A stretch of 64,000 bases of DNA, from assembly GCA_902801415.1 (NCBI GenBank), contig CADCIK010000004.1:84913-148912 (forward strand). The letters are read 5' to 3'. The stretch is from an uncultured Lachnospiraceae bacterium. Its GTDB lineage: Bacteria > Bacillota > Clostridia > Lachnospirales > Lachnospiraceae. Both the position numbers and the translations under genes were made by a program. Positions 1-7,904 of this stretch are shown piece by piece. Under the pieces are notes generated by a model. The model was not told the DNA's origin and ran no database searches. It saw only the letters and a list, made by a program, of their open reading frames with translations. Position 1 is the stretch's first letter, and every line of letters starts with the position of its first letter.

Positions 1-2749
1 TCTGTTCGGAGATCGATTCCTTCTGCGTGATCTGCTCCTGCAGAGTCCTGCTGAGCCGTTCTCTCTCGCCGCTCTTTTCGCGGAGCGTCCGTCTCCCGTC
101 GTCCTGTATATCCTCGGAGCCGGCCAGTTCCTCTTTGAGTTCACGGATCCTGTCGCTTCCGCTCTGCATCACGCGGTCTCCCTGCTCGATCGCCTCTGCG
201 ATCTCCTCGAGTTCTTTGCCGCGTCTCTCCAGTTCTTCCCGAACGCGGTCAAGGTCTTTTTGTTCAAAAGACTGCTGCTGCAGGATCATTTCGATCTCTG
301 TGTCCCACTTGGCCAGGATCTGGGTCTGGACGCCTTCCTCCTCGCGGAGCTTTTTCAGCTTCTCCTCCAGTTCACCGACAGCCGCATTCATCTTTTCCTC
401 TCGTTCCGCGGAGGATGCCAGTCTCTCTTCCGCATCCTTTATGGATGTCTCCAGCTCCTGCTTCTGTTCCTCTATGCGCTTCTGTTCTTTGGCCAGTTCT
501 TCCGCGCTGCCTGCCGCCTCTTTTTTCTTCTCCTGCTGGCGGGCAATGTTCATGCGCACCGTATTCTGCCTCAGGAAGGCTTCCTGCTGCTCGATGCGGT
601 TCTTCTCAAGTTCGGCGCGCAGATCCGTTCTCTCGGATTTAATATCCTCGATCGCCTTTTCATGGGCTGCCGTCTCAGCCTCGTATTCTTTCATTTTCTC
701 CTGCAGTTCCGCCATTTCACGGCGTCTTCCCAGGAGATTGCTGTTATTTTTGTAGGCGCCGCCGCTGATCGCGCCGCCTGGAACGAAAAGCTCACCGTCC
801 AGAGTCACCATGCGGATGGAGTGCCCGTACTTTTTGCTGACTGCGGCCGCGTTGTCAAAGCGGTCCACGATGACGATCCTTCCCAGGAGAGAAGCCGCCA
901 CAGGGCGGTATTTGTCATCACAGCGCACAAGGCTGTCCGCGAGGCCGATGACGCCCGGCTCTTCCAGGACCCTGGTGTTCTTGAACTCCTGCGGCCTGCC
1001 GAGGCCGCGCAAAGGCAGAAACGTCGCTCTTCCCGCTTTCTCGCGCTTGAGCATTTCGATCATGCGCTTTGCCGTCTCCGTGTCCTCTGTCACTATATTC
1101 TGAATATTGCCGCCGAGAGCTACCTCGATAGCCGTCTCATACTTTTTGTCTGTTTTTAGAAGATCCGCCACGACGCCGATCACGCCGCTCTCTGCAGAGC
1201 GGTTCTGCATGACCTTTCTGACGCTGCCGCCGAATCCCTCATACCGCTCAGCCAGGTTGACCAGTGCGTCCAGTCGGGATTTCTCCTGATGGTAGCGAAG
1301 CTGAGAGGCGCGGAGCTTCTCATCCTCGTCGCCCAGCCGCTTCTTCATGCCCTGGATGGTCTCTTCGATCTCTTTCTGCCTTGACTGCAATGAGCGGATC
1401 GATGCGCCGACTTCTTCAAACTGCTTCCTCAGGTCGGTGATGATCTGGGTCTGCTCGCTCTGGCTGCTCTGTGCCTGTTCGATACCTGCGCTCAGCTCCT
1501 GTCCTCTGCGCTCGTTCTCCTCCTGGCGGGCTGTCAGGCTGGCAATGTTGGACTTGATGGTCGCGCGCTCGCTCAGGATCCGAAGGATCTCGTTTTTGCC
1601 AAGGTCCACCTGTCTGGCGTAGCGGATGATCTGATCCGCGCAGGAAGACGCGCTCTCGCGGGACTTTGTCTGCTCCCTGCGGAGATTTTCCACCTTCTCG
1701 TCGATCCCGCTCTTTCTGACAAGGATCTCTTCCTCTTCCCTGCGCGCTCTTTCAATATCGGCGCTGACCGACTCTTTTCTGCTCCTGAAGTGCTCCGCGT
1801 TGCCGGACGCGGCTCTGATCTGTTCCTCGAAGACCTTGATATCGCCCTCGATCTTCTCGCGCACAACGCTCGCGTCAGTGATCCTGTTGCGGGCCGCTTC
1901 GATCTCCTCTTCCAGCACCGACAGCTGCTGCCTGCCGGCCTCGTAGTCCTGTCCGGTCTTTTCATAGGCCGATCTTGCGTCCGCAAGGTCATGAAGGATC
2001 GTCTCCTCATTCTCTTTGACCCGGCCAAGTTCGGAGAGATTGCGCTCATTCTCTAATAAGAAGAGATTGACATCCCTCTTCTTGAGGGCGTCCCGCTCTT
2101 TGAAGAACACCTTGGCTTTCTCCGCCTGCTTCTCCAGTGTGGGAACCTGTTTTTCCAGTTCCATCAGAATATCATTGATCCTGACCAGATTTTCCTTTTC
2201 GCTGGCAAGCTTTTTCAGGGTCGTGTCCTTGCGCCTCTTAAATTTGACGATGCCGACTGCTTCGTCGAAGAGTTCCCTGCGGTCTTCCGGTTTGTCGCTG
2301 AGGATCTTGTCGATTTGTCCCTGTCCGATGATCGAATAGCCCTCTTTGCCGATTCCCGTGTCATAAAAGAGCTCGTTGATCTCGCGCAGGCGGCAGGGCG
2401 CGCCGTTCATCAGATATTCCGTCTCGCCGCTCCTGTAGATCCTTCTCGCGACAGTCACTTCCTTATAGTCCGTGGGAAGTTTGTGGTCGGAATTGTCCAG
2501 TGTGATCGCCACATAGGCATACCCCATAGGCTTTCTGGTCTCCGTCCCGGAGAAGATGACGTCCTGCATCGAGGATCCCCGAAGCTGCTTGACGCGCTGC
2601 TCGCCAAGTACCCAGCGGACGGCGTCTGCCACATTGCTCTTGCCGCTTCCGTTGGGTCCCACGATGCCCGTTATTCCGTTGTGAAACTCAAATTTGAGTT
2701 TGTTGGCAAAGGATTTAAAGCCCTGTATCTCAATACATTTTAAATACAT
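1..2749 (-). CDS. smc: Chromosome segregation ATPase SMC (partial, C-terminus outside window)
   Basis: Structural maintenance of chromosomes protein; with ScpA/ScpB it forms the condensin that organises and separates sister chromosomes. About 916 residues are present; the C-terminal head lies beyond base 1. The translation starts MYLKCIEIQGFKSFANK and has the N-terminal Walker A (GPNGSGKSN) near residue 35, the head insert ending near residue 170, a long coiled coil rich in Glu, Lys, Arg and Gln, and a hinge at about residues 500-680 with the GGNIQNIV element. The ATG at 2749 is preceded by an AGGA-type ribosome site. It is the last visible gene of the plsX-acpP-rnc-smc operon, a common Firmicutes arrangement. 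The frame stays open to the window edge, so truncation here is an artefact of the window. Family assignment is very secure. Confidence 0.97.
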   Translation of the reverse strand, partial: MYLKCIEIQGFKSFANKLKFEFHNGITGIVGPNGSGKSNVADAVRWVLGEQRVKQLRGSSMQDVIFSGTETRKPMGYAYVAITLDNSDHKLPTDYKEVTVARRIYRSGETEYLMNGAPCRLREINELFYDTGIGKEGYSIIGQGQIDKILSDKPEDRRELFDEAVGIVKFKRRKDTTLKKLASEKENLVRINDILMELEKQVPTLEKQAEKAKVFFKERDALKKRDVNLFLLENERNLSELGRVKENEETILHDLADARSAYEKTGQDYEAGRQQLSVLEEEIEAARNRITDASVVREKIEGDIKVFEEQIRAASGNAEHFRSRKESVSADIERARREEEEILVRKSGIDEKVENLRREQTKSRESASSCADQIIRYARQVDLGKNEILRILSERATIKSNIASLTARQEENERRGQELSAGIEQAQSSQSEQTQIITDLRKQFEEVGASIRSLQSRQKEIEETIQGMKKRLGDEDEKLRASQLRYHQEKSRLDALVNLAERYEGFGGSVRKVMQNRSAESGVIGVVADLLKTDKKYETAIEVALGGNIQNIVTEDTETAKRMIEMLKREKAGRATFLPLRGLGRPQEFKNTRVLEEPGVIGLADSLVRCDDKYRPVAASLLGRIVIVDRFDNAAAVSKKYGHSIRMVTLDGELFVPGGAISGGAYKNNSNLLGRRREMAELQEKMKEYEAETAAHEKAIEDIKSERTDLRAELEKNRIEQQEAFLRQNTVRMNIARQQEKKKEAAGSAEELAKEQKRIEEQKQELETSIKDAEERLASSAEREEKMNAAVGELEEKLKKLREEEGVQTQILAKWDTEIEMILQQQSFEQKDLDRVREELERRGKELEEIAEAIEQGDRVMQSGSDRIRELKEELAGSEDIQDDGRRTLREKSGERERLSRTLQEQITQKESISEQ

Positions 2750-2797
2750 TTGTACCGTATCCTGTTTTCATGATCCCAAATACATGATCCCGCATCA

Positions 2798-3490
2798 TCA
2801 GGCCTTGCCTTCCCGGACTCTGATCATCCCGGCATAAGCAGCCTGCTGCTCCGCCGCTTTTTTGGAGCGGCCCTCTCCTGTTCCAAGGAGCTTGTCGCCG
2901 AGAAAGACTCCGGTCTTATAGGTCTTGCAGTGCTCGGGACCGCTCTCTCCGAGGAGTTCATAGCGCAGCGTCCCGCCAAATCCCTGTGCCCATTCCTGAA
3001 GCATGGATTTGGAATCATAAAAGAATGTTCTGTTTCTGTCTGAAAGGATGTATTTCATGATAAACCGGCGCGGCGGTTCGATATTACCGCTGTCCAGGTA
3101 CATGGCGCCGATCACGGCCTCTACGACGTCGCAGAGAATGGATTCTTTCTCTCTGCCCCCGCTGGCCTCTTCGCCCCTGCCAAGGCGCAGCAGCCCCGGC
3201 AGGCCCAGATGTCTCGCGCAGTCCGCGAGAGACGGCTCGCAAACAAGGCTGGCCCTGATCTTGGTCAGCTCTCCTTCTCTCTTGTCGGGGTATTCATTAT
3301 ACAGAAAAGCGCTGGAGACCATCTCAAGAACCGCATCCCCAAGAAACTCCAGCCTTTCATAATCTTTATATCGATGAATTTTCTGCTCATTGGCAAAGGA
3401 CGTATGGGTCAGAGCACATTCAAGCAGATAAATATCTTTGAAATGATAACCGATACGTCCTTCCAGAACTTCCAGTGAAGTATTTCTCAT
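2798..3490 (-). CDS. rnc: Ribonuclease III
   Basis: Double-strand-specific endoribonuclease that processes rRNA precursors and structured mRNAs. At 230 residues it has the usual length. The signature ERLEFLGDA is at residues 45-53, giving acidic catalytic residues E48 and D52; the second pair, D121 and E124, lies in the CDVVEAVIGA helix. The double-stranded RNA-binding domain begins near residue 158 (SKSMLQEWAQ) and runs to the C-terminus. The start codon overlaps the acpP stop (ATGA), so the two are translationally coupled, and smc follows after 48 bases. Confidence 0.97.
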   Translation of the reverse strand: MRNTSLEVLEGRIGYHFKDIYLLECALTHTSFANEQKIHRYKDYERLEFLGDAVLEMVSSAFLYNEYPDKREGELTKIRASLVCEPSLADCARHLGLPGLLRLGRGEEASGGREKESILCDVVEAVIGAMYLDSGNIEPPRRFIMKYILSDRNRTFFYDSKSMLQEWAQGFGGTLRYELLGESGPEHCKTYKTGVFLGDKLLGTGEGRSKKAAEQQAAYAGMIRVREGKA

Positions 3491-3726
3491 CCCTCAGATG
3501 CTCCCTTGATCAAAGCGAGCGCTTCTCCGACCGTCGTCACCTTCGAAGCCACTTCTGTATCGACCTTTACGTCGTACTCATCTTCGATTCCCATAATAAT
3601 GGAAGCGATATCCAGGGAATCTGCGCCGAGGTCTTCATCAAATGTGGTGTCCATTGTGATCTCGTCGGGATCAATGCCGAGCACATCCGCGATAATAGCA
3701 CACAGTTTCTTGAAATCTTCGTCCAT
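3487..3726 (-). CDS. acpP: Acyl carrier protein
   Basis: Small acidic carrier that holds growing fatty acyl chains on a 4'-phosphopantetheine arm. It has 79 residues with the modification site DSLD; the carrier serine is Ser37. A strong ribosome site (AAGGAGA) lies 7 bases before the ATG. It sits 11 bases after plsX and overlaps rnc by four bases, so the operon links phospholipid precursor synthesis to rnc and smc. The Sfp-type transferase at 43.7 kb could in principle modify this protein, since no acpS gene is seen in the window; that is inference. Confidence 0.96.
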   Translation of the reverse strand: MDEDFKKLCAIIADVLGIDPDEITMDTTFDEDLGADSLDIASIIMGIEDEYDVKVDTEVASKVTTVGEALALIKGASEG

Positions 3727-3737
3727 AATACGTCTCC

Positions 3738-4793
3738 TTATGATTCAGTCGTTTTGCTGCCGGATGCTCTCTTGCGGGCCGCAAGCTCATCCAGTTTCAT
3801 TTCACTTCGGAAAAGGTCGTTGATCTTCTTTTCCTTGAATGTGATGCACTGTTCAAGCGCTTTGCTGATATCCACGGCCTTGGAATTGCCGTGCGTCTTC
3901 ACAACAAGGCCCTTGAGCCCGAGCATGGGCGCTCCGCCGTACTCGGATGCATCAAATGTCTTGATCATGCCCTTTAATGCGGGCTTGATCATGAGGGCTC
4001 CGATCTTGCTGATCAGGGACGACATGAGCGCCCCCTTCAGTTCGTGGAGGATCACCTTGGCAACACCCTCATACATTTTCAGAACAGCATTGCCGGTAAA
4101 CGCATCTGTGACCGCGACATCCACAACGCCTTCGGGAAGTTCTCTGGCCTCGACGTTTCCGACAAAGTTGATGCCCGGACACTCCTTGAGCAGCTGGTGT
4201 GCCTGCTTGGCGAGGTCATTGCCTTTCTCTTCCTCTGTGCCCACGTTGATCAGTCCGACACGCGGATTCTCGATACCGGTCATATTGCGCATATAGATGG
4301 ATCCCATCTGCGCAAACTGAACAAGCATGGTAGGTCTGGGATCCATATTGGCTCCGCAGTCGATCAGGAGCACCGGCCCCTTCGCGCTCGGAAGGATGGG
4401 AGCAAGCGGAGGTCTCTCGATCCCCTTGATCCTGCCGACAAGAAGCTGTCCTCCCGCAAGCGCCGCGCCTGTGCTTCCGGCTGTGACAAATGCGTCGCAT
4501 TCGCCGTCCTTTACAAGGCGGAGACCCTTGACGATCGAGGAATCCTTCTTAGTACGGATCGCTTCAACCGGCGGTTCCGCCATTGCGATCACTTCCGTGC
4601 AGTTAAGGATCTGTACCCTGTCTTGCGGATACTGATGCTTCGATAACTCTGCCTTCACCAGATCCTCGGGACCTGTCAATGTCACTTTCAGATTGGGGCA
4701 TTTGTTTAATGCATCCATTGTTCCCTTAACAATTTCAGCAGGCGCATGATCACCGCCCATCGCATCTACTGCAACATGTACGAATTCGCTCAT
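3738..4793 (-). CDS. plsX: Phosphate acyltransferase PlsX
   Basis: Converts acyl-ACP and phosphate to acyl-phosphate, the acyl donor for PlsY in phosphatidic acid synthesis at the membrane. It has 351 residues with the family N-terminus VAVDAMGGDHAP, the GSTGAALAGGQ segment and the CGANMDPRP motif. I chose the second ATG (MSEFVHVAVD) because GGTAGGATT precedes it directly; the upstream ATG would add only four residues. A good promoter lies at 4852-4880, and a terminator separates this gene from rpmF, so plsX starts the plsX-acpP-rnc-smc transcript. No FapR site was recognised. Confidence 0.96.
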   Translation of the reverse strand: MSEFVHVAVDAMGGDHAPAEIVKGTMDALNKCPNLKVTLTGPEDLVKAELSKHQYPQDRVQILNCTEVIAMAEPPVEAIRTKKDSSIVKGLRLVKDGECDAFVTAGSTGAALAGGQLLVGRIKGIERPPLAPILPSAKGPVLLIDCGANMDPRPTMLVQFAQMGSIYMRNMTGIENPRVGLINVGTEEEKGNDLAKQAHQLLKECPGINFVGNVEARELPEGVVDVAVTDAFTGNAVLKMYEGVAKVILHELKGALMSSLISKIGALMIKPALKGMIKTFDASEYGGAPMLGLKGLVVKTHGNSKAVDISKALEQCITFKEKKINDLFRSEMKLDELAARKRASGSKTTES

Positions 4794-4851
4794 AATCCTA
4801 CCCATTCCATACGCTTTTCAAGTCGTTTCCGACAACCATCATTACCAAAAT

Positions 4852-4880
4852 AATATACTAAAAGGCATGACATAATGCAA
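4852..4880 (-). promoter_or_regulatory. Promoter of the plsX-acpP-rnc-smc operon
   Basis: On the minus strand TTGCAT (4875-4880) and TATATT (4852-4857) are separated by exactly 17 bases, a good fit to the main sigma factor. It lies about 60 bases before the chosen plsX start and downstream of the rpmF terminator. Confidence 0.7.
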
Positions 4881-4961
4881 GTACAGCAAGTTTTTGGCCA
4901 TTCTTTATTGCTTTCTGACGCGCCTCAGCCGTCGGGTCCGCAAAGCCCCGGCAGCAAAAAT

Positions 4962-4988
4962 AAGCGGGCACCTCAAAGGCACCCGCTT
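4962..4988 (-). terminator. Intrinsic terminator after rpmF
   Basis: On the minus strand an 11-bp stem (AAGCGGGTGCC paired with GGTGCCCGCTT, including two G-U pairs) with a 5-base loop is followed by ATTTTT. It lies 36 bases past the rpmF stop and ends the ackA-rpmF transcript. Confidence 0.85.
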
Positions 4989-5024
4989 ATGTTCGGATTC
5001 ATATCCAGTTGAAGATAAATTCCA

Positions 5025-5207
5025 TTAGTCCTCGACTTCAATCACGGTCTTCTTGTTATAGGAGCCGCAATTTCTGCACACTCTGTGGGGCATGGTAAGA
5101 GCACCACATTTGCTGCACTTCACGAGAGTAGGAGCAGTCATTTTCCAGTTTGCTCTTCTCTTATCTCTATGACTTCTGGAAGATTTATTCTTAGGGCAGA
5201 TAGACAT
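5025..5207 (-). CDS. rpmF: 50S ribosomal protein L32
   Basis: Small large-subunit ribosomal protein of 60 residues. The basic N-terminal half (SRSHRDKRRANWK) is typical, and four cysteines (C31, C34, C44, C47) form a zinc ribbon, so this is the zinc-binding form. It lies 56 bases downstream of ackA and is followed by a strong terminator. In many Firmicutes a YceD/DUF177 gene lies directly before rpmF; here there is no room for one between ackA and rpmF. Confidence 0.97.
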   Translation of the reverse strand: MSICPKNKSSRSHRDKRRANWKMTAPTLVKCSKCGALTMPHRVCRNCGSYNKKTVIEVED

Positions 5208-5263
5208 CGTTACACCTCCTTACCGTTCAAACTATTTCCTCAGTTTGCAGCCGGATCAAAAGA

Positions 5264-6466
5264 TCATTTGGTCAGTGCATAAGTCTCACGCGCGATGGCA
5301 AGTTCCTCATTTGTAGCGATGGAATATACAAGGACTTTGCTGTCGTCTGTGGAGATCTTGTGGATGTCCGCTCTCTTCTTGTTCTCTTCAACGTCACATG
5401 TGATGCCGAGGTATCCAAGGTATGCCATAACTTTCTCGCGTACGAACGCGCTGTTCTCGCCGATGCCGGCTGTGAAAGCGATCACGTCTACGCCGTTCAT
5501 GGCTGCTGTGTAGGAGCCGATGTACTTGGCAACTCTGTAGCAGAATGCGTCTACGGCCAGCTTAGCGTACTTGTTGCCGCCAAGATATCCCTCTTCCAGA
5601 TCGCGGAAGTCGGAGGAGAGGCCGTCGGACAGAGCGAAGACGCCGGACTTCTTGTTGAGGATGTTGACTACCTGTGCAGCGGTCAGGTTCTCTTTGCCTG
5701 CGATGAAGTCAACGATCGCGGGATCGAGGTCGCCGCTTCTGGTGCCCATGATCAGACCCTCAAGCGGAGTAAGGCCCATGGATGTGTCCACGCACTTGCC
5801 GTTCAGGACTGCGGACATGCTGGCGCCGTTGCCAAGGTGGCAGACGATCGTCTTGCAGTCATCATATGCCTTGCCTGCAACTTTCGCAGCTTCCTTGGAT
5901 ACGAAGGAGTGGCTGGTTCCGTGGAAGCCGTATCTTCTGATCTTATAATCTCTGTAGTAATTCAGAGGAAGCGCATACATATATGCCTTCTCGGGCATTG
6001 TCTGATGGAAAGCGGTATCAAAAACTGCCACCATAGGTGTGCCGGGCATCAGAGCCTTGCACGCGTCGATACCGATCAGGTTTGCGGGATTGTGAAGCGG
6101 AGCCAGGTCGGAAACTTCCTTGATCGCCTCTACGACTTCATCCGTGATGACTACGGAAGATGTGAACTTCTCGCCGCCGTGGACGATTCTGTGACCGACT
6201 GCGCTGATCTCGCTCAGGGATTTGAGAACGCCGGTCTTGTCATTGGTCAGCGCGTCAAGCACCAGGCTGACTGCCTTGTTGTGATCGGGCATGGGAATCT
6301 CATTGACTTCTTTGCCGGTGTCATCAGCCTTATTCTCGTATGTGATGCAGGAACCGTCCATGCCGATTCTCTCGCAAAGGCCCTTGGCAAGTAGTTTCTC
6401 CGACTCAGCATTGATGACCTGGAACTTCAGTGAGGAGCTGCCGCAATTGATTACTAAGATATTCAT
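5264..6466 (-). CDS. ackA: Acetate kinase
   Basis: Interconverts acetyl phosphate plus ADP with acetate plus ATP, the ATP-forming step of fermentative acetate production in the cytoplasm. It has 400 residues, the family length, with NCGSSSLKF at the N-terminus, the GHRIVHGGE, GFHGTSH and CHLGNGAS motifs, and GIGENS near the C-terminus. The ATG at 6466 was chosen over an upstream in-frame start because GGAGAGAG lies just before it and MNILVINCGSSS is the family start. No phosphotransacetylase gene is adjacent. It is transcribed with rpmF from a promoter at 6539-6566. Confidence 0.97.
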   Translation of the reverse strand: MNILVINCGSSSLKFQVINAESEKLLAKGLCERIGMDGSCITYENKADDTGKEVNEIPMPDHNKAVSLVLDALTNDKTGVLKSLSEISAVGHRIVHGGEKFTSSVVITDEVVEAIKEVSDLAPLHNPANLIGIDACKALMPGTPMVAVFDTAFHQTMPEKAYMYALPLNYYRDYKIRRYGFHGTSHSFVSKEAAKVAGKAYDDCKTIVCHLGNGASMSAVLNGKCVDTSMGLTPLEGLIMGTRSGDLDPAIVDFIAGKENLTAAQVVNILNKKSGVFALSDGLSSDFRDLEEGYLGGNKYAKLAVDAFCYRVAKYIGSYTAAMNGVDVIAFTAGIGENSAFVREKVMAYLGYLGITCDVEENKKRADIHKISTDDSKVLVYSIATNEELAIARETYALTK

Positions 6467-6538
6467 GTTTTCTCTCTCCGTTTCCTTGTAATACTTCAAA
6501 TAAGGCTTTCAAAAAACAGCCTTTACACTGCTATTTCT

Positions 6539-6566
6539 ATTATACACTTTATTCGGAACGTAACAA
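6539..6566 (-). promoter_or_regulatory. Promoter of ackA-rpmF
   Basis: Minus-strand TTGTTA (6561-6566) and a perfect TATAAT (6539-6544) are 16 bases apart. The leader contains a small hairpin around 6502-6524 (AAGGCT paired with AGCCTT). Confidence 0.65.
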
Positions 6567-6676
6567 GGATTGCCCTCTTTTTATCACAAAAGTTCTGTAA
6601 TCATATTGGAATATTTGTCTCTGATATGAAATAATGGCGCTATACGATCCGGCTGTCAGGAAGGAAGAAATCGTCT

Positions 6677-7810
6677 ATGAAAGTGACTGGCATTATCGCA
6701 GAATGCAACCCTCTGCACGAAGGGCACAAGTACCTTCTTCAAGAAGCGCGAAAGGTAACAGGCGCCGATTATATTGTGATCGCCATGAGCGGCGACTATG
6801 TGCAGCGCGGCGCCCCCGCCATTATATCCAAAGAACAAAGAGCTTCCGCCTTGCTGCAGAGCGGCGCGGACCTGGTCCTTGAACTGCCGCTTTATGTATC
6901 CGCTTCCGGCGCCGACTATTTTGCCAGAGGAGGCATAGCGCTTCTGGAGAGTCTCGGCGTTGTAACGGATCTTGCGTTCGGATCCGAGAGCGGCGATCTC
7001 TCCCTGCTTCAGGATGCCGCCAGGGAGCTGAACGAGGATACGAAAGCTTTCCGGGAAGCTCTGCAGAATGGTCTCCGAAAGGGACTGACCTTCCCGCAGG
7101 CGCGCGCTGAGGCCATGACGTCCACGGATCTTCCGGCATCCCCCAACGATCTGCTCGGAACAGAATACCTGCGGGCACTCGACCGCACAGGCAGCCGGAT
7201 CCGTCCCCACGCGATCCCCCGGACGGACGCCGTATCCGCGTCCTCTCTCCGCGCGCAGATGCTGGAGAACCGCAGGGATTCGGATCCTTGTCTTTGCAGA
7301 GATGACTTTTCCGATCATCTTCTGCACGCTCTGTATGGTGTACGGGACGCAGAGGATCTGTCAGTCTGCCTGGACGTCTCCACGGACCTCGCCGGCAGGA
7401 TCCTTCATGAACTGCCGTCCTACAGCAGCTTCACCGCGTTCTGCGAAGCAGTGAAGACGCGCAATTATACCTATACAAGAGTGTCCCGCGCGCTGCTTCA
7501 CATACTCCTTGGCATGCGGCAGGATACCATGGAGACGCTGGACAAAGCCGCCGGGCTGTGCGGCTGGATCCGTCCCATCGGCTTTCGCCGCTCTGCCGCC
7601 CCGCTCCTTACACAGTTATCGGCCTGCAGCGCCGTCCCGTTTCTGGACAAACTCTCCCGGGCAGAGGATCTGCTGCCCGCTGATCTCTTCGCGGTCCTCA
7701 GCGAAGATCTGCGCGCCGAGTTTCTCTATGACCTCATGGCAGCCCGAAGGCGCGGTCCTGATCATGGAAAGCCGGTCGTGGCGTTTCGCAAGCCGCTCGT
7801 GATACTGTAA
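6677..7810 (+). CDS. tmcAL: tRNA(Met) cytidine acetate ligase (TmcAL family)
   Basis: Family members use ATP and acetate to form N4-acetylcytidine at the wobble base of elongator tRNA-Met; the family was formerly annotated as YlbM-type nucleotidyltransferase. It has 377 residues. The nucleotidyltransferase motif CNPLHEGH is at residues 10-17, followed by MSGDYVQRGAPA and the SPNDLLGTEYLRAL segment near residue 154, all typical. AAGGAAG lies 9 bases before the ATG. It is monocistronic, divergent from ackA, and ends at a strong hairpin. Using acetate as substrate beside acetate kinase is suggestive, but the genes are divergent and a functional link is only inference. Confidence 0.88.
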   Translation: MKVTGIIAECNPLHEGHKYLLQEARKVTGADYIVIAMSGDYVQRGAPAIISKEQRASALLQSGADLVLELPLYVSASGADYFARGGIALLESLGVVTDLAFGSESGDLSLLQDAARELNEDTKAFREALQNGLRKGLTFPQARAEAMTSTDLPASPNDLLGTEYLRALDRTGSRIRPHAIPRTDAVSASSLRAQMLENRRDSDPCLCRDDFSDHLLHALYGVRDAEDLSVCLDVSTDLAGRILHELPSYSSFTAFCEAVKTRNYTYTRVSRALLHILLGMRQDTMETLDKAAGLCGWIRPIGFRRSAAPLLTQLSACSAVPFLDKLSRAEDLLPADLFAVLSEDLRAEFLYDLMAARRRGPDHGKPVVAFRKPLVIL

Positions 7811-7813
7811 ATA

Positions 7814-7846
7814 AGAAAAGACCAGGCGCAATGCCTGGTCTTTTCT
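7814..7846. terminator. Bidirectional terminator between tmcAL and feoB
   Basis: A perfect 14-bp stem (AGAAAAGACCAGGC and its complement) surrounds the loop GCAAT, giving T-rich ends on both strands. It lies 4 bases after tmcAL and about 60 bases after the convergent feoB stop. Confidence 0.85.
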
Positions 7847-7904
7847 GTCATATGACAATACTCATTACCGGGGTAGTCTTTCCATTAATAGTGAGTCATG
7901 AATA

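Noticed and set aside
1-2749. smc as a truncated pseudogene
   Set aside because: The frame is intact up to the window edge; the missing C-terminus is due only to where the window starts.
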